From assembly GCA_913060895.1 (NCBI GenBank), contig CAJXSN010000001.1, positions 248,001 through 312,000 of the forward strand: a stretch of 64,000 nt of DNA. The letters run 5' to 3'. The stretch is from an uncultured Sphingomonadaceae bacterium (GTDB lineage: Bacteria; Pseudomonadota; Alphaproteobacteria; Sphingomonadales; Sphingomonadaceae). Shown piece after piece: positions 61,136 to 64,000 of the stretch (its first letter is position 1; the number at the start of each line of letters is the position of its first letter). The notes below the pieces were generated by a model. The model searched no databases. It saw only the letters and a program-made list of their open reading frames with translations, and was not told the DNA's origin. The translations under genes and the position numbers were made by a program.

Positions 61136-62046
61136 AACGGTGCCACCGAATAAATCTCGTCCGGCTGGATGCCCAATCCGTAAACCATGCGAAGCGCCAC
61201 GAGTAAAACCGTTAGGGCAAGTACAACGCGCAGCAGATCCGGCTTCACCTTCAGGGCGATCCGCGTCCCGAACTGCGCGCCCAGCACAGATCCCAGCAGC
61301 AATAATGCCGCCAGCACCAGATCGACCGCGCGGGTCGTCATCGCATGGATCATGGTCGCCGCTATCGTCACGAACAGAATATTATAAAGGCTGGTACCGA
61401 CCACCACCTGCCCGCTCATTCCCAGAATATACAACATGGCGGGCACCAGCATAAAACCGCCGCCAACCCCCATCAGCATGGTGAGAATACCGATAAATGT
61501 GCCCAATATCAGCGGTGCAAGTGGAGAAATATACAAACCCGAACGGTAGAACCGCCAGCGATAAGGCAGTGCAGCTACCAGCGGATGATGCCGCCGCCGC
61601 GCCGGGTCCGAAACCTGCCCCTGCCGCCGCGCCATGATCGATTCCAGCGATTCCCGCAGCATCAGCGCGCCAATAGTACCCAGCATCAGGACATACAGAA
61701 CATTGATGACCACATCGATCTGGCCGACCGACTGGAAGAACCGAAACAACAGCGCCCCCAGTACTGCGCCCACCAATCCGCCCACCACCAGCACTGCACC
61801 CATCCGGTAATCCACTCCGCCGTGCTTCGTATGTGCGAATACGCCGGACACGCTCGCCCCCGTCACCTGAGTGGCAGCAGAGGCGGCAGCAACCGTGGGC
61901 GGAATACCGTAGAAGATCAGCAGCGGCGTAGTCAGGAATCCGCCACCCACGCCGAACAGGCCCGAGAGGATACCCGTCAACGCGCCAAGAGCGACGATGA
62001 TTATTCCGTCGACCGAAAGGTTCGCGATGGGAAGATAGACGTCCAT
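61132..62046 (-). CDS. TSUP-family transporter (sulfite exporter TauE/SafE type)
   Basis: A 304-residue inner-membrane protein with about eight helices. The family repeat is visible twice: GALTGILSGLFGVGGGFLTT near residue 17 and TFIGILTMLMGVGGGFMLVP in the second half. A charged loop (MARRQGQVSDPARRRHH) separates the halves. TSUP proteins move sulfite, sulfonates or other anions; substrate here unknown. Its partner TIGR02186 protein is encoded next, with overlapping start and stop. Confidence 0.92.
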   Translation of the reverse strand: MDVYLPIANLSVDGIIIVALGALTGILSGLFGVGGGFLTTPLLIFYGIPPTVAAASAATQVTGASVSGVFAHTKHGGVDYRMGAVLVVGGLVGAVLGALLFRFFQSVGQIDVVINVLYVLMLGTIGALMLRESLESIMARRQGQVSDPARRRHHPLVAALPYRWRFYRSGLYISPLAPLILGTFIGILTMLMGVGGGFMLVPAMLYILGMSGQVVVGTSLYNILFVTIAATMIHAMTTRAVDLVLAALLLLGSVLGAQFGTRIALKVKPDLLRVVLALTVLLVALRMVYGLGIQPDEIYSVAPL

Positions 62047-62099
62047 GAGTGACCGAAGTGACTATACCAGCGCGCAGCCCCTTGGAAGCGCCGCTTGTT

Positions 62100-63200
62100 C
62101 TAAAAGCCGGTGGTAAGGGTAACTGTTACACCGGAACCCGGCTGTGCATCGCCTGCTGTTCTGATTCGATAGTCAACCGACAGGTGTGCCGGAACAGGGC
62201 CGCGCTCCAGTTTGAGGCCAAGGCTCGGCCCCACATCCAGCCGCGCTGCGCCCTTTTGCGCCCCGCCCCATGCTCCTGCCCCGACATCGAGTGTGCCCCA
62301 ATCGACCTGCGCCACATCCCGGGATATCTTCAAATGCCCGTCGGCGAAGGCGGTAGAGAAATCTCCGCCTACATAACCACCTTGTGCGTAGAACGTTGCG
62401 CGCACACCCATCGGTAGGCTTTGCGGCGAAATTTCCGTTGTCATGAATGCCGCCGGGCGGATTTCCGTCGTTCCGGCCTGCTTGGTCGCCCTCATTTCAG
62501 CATGGGCGCGGAGGGGAAGGTCCGCAATTGGCAGGGCATTGAAGCCCGCAGCGATCTCGCTTCCCCCGCCCGAAACCAAGGCCCGCGTCGCACGGACATA
62601 CGCATTGGGACGATGATTGCTGCCGGGCGTAATCCGATACCTCAGGACCGCACCTGCCTGACTAGCCCCGTAGCTGGGAGACGGTGCTGCCGCCGCCAAG
62701 GCACTTCCGGAACTTTGGCGCCACAGCATCCAGCCATCAATGCTCCATCTGTCGACAGGTTGGCGCTCGGCCTGCGATGGCAGTGCGATGGCCTCGGTAA
62801 TGACAGCGACGTGCGTTTGTATTGAGGGCGCTTTGGCGGCTTGCCCTGGAAATAGTGGAGGAGCCAGCGGCTCATGCGGAACAGCCAACCTGCCGACTTG
62901 CGCTGGCAAGCTCGATTGCCGACCCCTCAAAGGAACCTCGCGGCGAACTGTCAGTGTGCGGGTAAACGGCGATGACCAGTTGATATGATCTATAACTTCA
63001 GGCGCATTACCTTCGGCTGCAGAGGCATGATGTGCGGCAGGTGCCGGCGCGGCACCCGCGAACCCGGGAACACTATAATTCTGCACGGGAGGAGGAAAGG
63101 GGGATTGCCAGATGATTGTCCGCAGAAGCCCCCACCCTGCCAGCAAAGCTGTGAGAGCGAACAATGGAGCGCCAGGACGCCGTGCGGCCGGTACGCTCAT
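62100..63200 (-). CDS. Putative NfrA-like outer-membrane protein (short form)
   Basis: A 366-residue protein with an N-terminal helix (APLFALTALLAGWGLLRTII), a ~100-residue Pro/Ala-rich linker, and a beta-barrel-like C-terminal half with alternating strands (WSIDGWMLWRQSSGSALAAA, AGAVLRYRITPGSNHRPNAY, LDVGPSLGLKLERGPVPAHL) ending VTVTLTTGF with a terminal Phe. This resembles the C-terminal barrel of the phage N4 receptor NfrA, but is far shorter than E. coli NfrA. It overlaps the glycosyltransferase gene by four bases, supporting a functional pair. Confidence 0.6.
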   Translation of the reverse strand: MSVPAARRPGAPLFALTALLAGWGLLRTIIWQSPFPPPVQNYSVPGFAGAAPAPAAHHASAAEGNAPEVIDHINWSSPFTRTLTVRREVPLRGRQSSLPAQVGRLAVPHEPLAPPLFPGQAAKAPSIQTHVAVITEAIALPSQAERQPVDRWSIDGWMLWRQSSGSALAAAAPSPSYGASQAGAVLRYRITPGSNHRPNAYVRATRALVSGGGSEIAAGFNALPIADLPLRAHAEMRATKQAGTTEIRPAAFMTTEISPQSLPMGVRATFYAQGGYVGGDFSTAFADGHLKISRDVAQVDWGTLDVGAGAWGGAQKGAARLDVGPSLGLKLERGPVPAHLSVDYRIRTAGDAQPGSGVTVTLTTGF

Positions 63201-64000
63201 TTGCGAACCTTTGCAAAACGGCCGTCGCCATCCATTACGGGGTGGCCGCTATGCGAGGTCTTGTCCCATGTCACCGCAGCTCCGCGTAGCGTTCGCCAAT
63301 ACGCCACACAGGCGCGGCGTCCGGCCATGATCGCAATGATATTTGCGAGCGGAATTCTGGCAACAGCCCTGATCCCTTCTACCAGCCCGTATTCGCTGGC
63401 AGTAAAGGCAAACCGCCATGCAGCGCGCCACGCAAGGGCGAATGCGCTGGCCAAAAGCACGAACCGCAATACTGGCGTCAGCCTGAAGGCCGGCCCCCAT
63501 CCGAGCCAGTGGGCGATTTGCAATCCGGCTGCGAGCGCCAGCGCGAAATATGAGAGCGCCAATACTAGCGCTGTTAACGGCCCGCGCCGATCACGCAGGC
63601 GCATCCAGATTTCGAACGGGCTGCGGGTCCATCCGATCCGGTCCCACCCATGCAGGGCGATTCCGTTGACCCAGCGGGTTTTCTGCCGGACCGCCTCTGT
63701 AATACCGGATGGAAAACACGCACGGGTTGCGACCAAATGTCCGCTGCCATCCCGTTCTCTTAAAAACTGTGCCTTTGCACCAAGTTCGCCCAGCGTCAGA
63801 CCCAGCTCGTAGTCTTCTGTCAGGCTATCGGCAGCAAAGGGCAGTCCGGAAGAGTGTCCTTGCGCGACACGGTCGAGCCACGAACGGTCAATGGCGCAGC
63901 CAACACCGGCGGAAGGAATCGACGCTCCGCCGAGACCGCGCACCACCATCGCTTTTCCGTGCGCTTCGGCAAATTCCTCGCAATAATGGCTGCCGATCCA
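63197..64000 (-). CDS. NfrB-like membrane glycosyltransferase (5' end beyond window)
   Basis: Only the last ~267 residues are present; the frame stays open to the window edge. The visible part has the cellulose-synthase-type GT2 marks: an acidic motif TEDYELGLTLGELG and the QxxRW motif in RQKTRWVNGIALHGWDRIGW, then several membrane helices (LTALVLALSYFALALAAGLQ, FVLLASAFALAWRAAWRFAF) and a short tail. E. coli NfrB also has a C-terminal c-di-GMP-binding domain; here the protein ends soon after the helices, so that domain appears missing. It likely makes a surface polysaccharide exported by its partner. Confidence 0.8.
   Translation of the reverse strand, partial: WIGSHYCEEFAEAHGKAMVVRGLGGASIPSAGVGCAIDRSWLDRVAQGHSSGLPFAADSLTEDYELGLTLGELGAKAQFLRERDGSGHLVATRACFPSGITEAVRQKTRWVNGIALHGWDRIGWTRSPFEIWMRLRDRRGPLTALVLALSYFALALAAGLQIAHWLGWGPAFRLTPVLRFVLLASAFALAWRAAWRFAFTASEYGLVEGIRAVARIPLANIIAIMAGRRACVAYWRTLRGAAVTWDKTSHSGHPVMDGDGRFAKVRK

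Overview
The window looks like chromosomal core DNA of an alphaproteobacterium of the order Sphingomonadales, most likely an Erythrobacteraceae-type marine heterotroph. The reasons are the conserved cluster argS - SPOR protein - nagZ - scpA - scpB - tatABC, the ispH - thrB - rnhA run, an ATP12-family F1-ATPase chaperone gene, two large TonB-dependent receptors, a Tad/Cpa pilus locus of alphaproteobacterial type, and moderately high G+C with short intergenic gaps. The species call is inference; no rRNA or tRNA gene is present. I see no prophage, insertion sequence or CRISPR array.

Layout. 1-2.6 kb: the end of an exported amidohydrolase, then two tandem paralogous small exported membrane proteins with acidic tails. 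2.7-9.5 kb (minus strand): protein export (tatABC), chromosome segregation (scpAB), wall recycling (nagZ), a SPOR-domain protein and argS. 9.5-15.1 kb: a lipoprotein, ispH-thrB-rnhA, a DUF1508 protein, a D-amino-acid-oxidase-like flavoprotein and a lysophospholipase-like hydrolase. 15.1-22.5 kb (plus strand): cpaA-B-C-D-E-tadB-tadC, with no cpaF ATPase and no Flp pilin. 22.5-30.3 kb: MarR regulator, mtnP, enoyl-CoA hydratase, succinate-semialdehyde-type dehydrogenase, two short-chain dehydrogenases, an LprI-like protein and a thiolase, mostly acyl-CoA metabolism. 30.4-34.8 kb: a visibly more A+T-rich block with a 1004-residue TonB-dependent receptor flanked by small exported proteins.

34.8-42.8 kb: clpB, a penicillin-acylase-family hydrolase, a small beta-rich protein and a second TonB-dependent receptor. 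42.9-47.4 kb (minus strand): gatC-gatA-(43-residue membrane ORF)-gatB, an FKBP isomerase and rpsU. 47.6-50.8 kb: a tightly overlapping operon crcB - pseudouridine synthase - HAD phosphatase - small membrane protein - ATP12 chaperone. 50.8-54.5 kb (minus strand): an Mla-type lipid transporter (permease with fused STAS domain, ATPase, MCE protein, lipoprotein). 54.6-64 kb: valS, queE, a hairpin-rich non-coding patch, a HerA-type ATPase, a TIGR02186/TSUP pair, and an NfrA/NfrB-like outer-membrane and glycosyltransferase pair running off the end.

The most unusual material is small or non-coding. Two related ~120-bp elements (28.98-29.10 kb and 45.98-46.10 kb) share inverted end arms and an internal hairpin whose stem changes by compensating substitutions. 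A 43-codon membrane ORF is wedged by overlaps between gatA and gatB. The 58.37-58.60 kb patch folds into several nested hairpins. Perfect palindromes sit inside the apparent clpB promoter and against the -10 box of the large TonB-dependent receptor. None of these was checked against a database; they rest on reading the bases.
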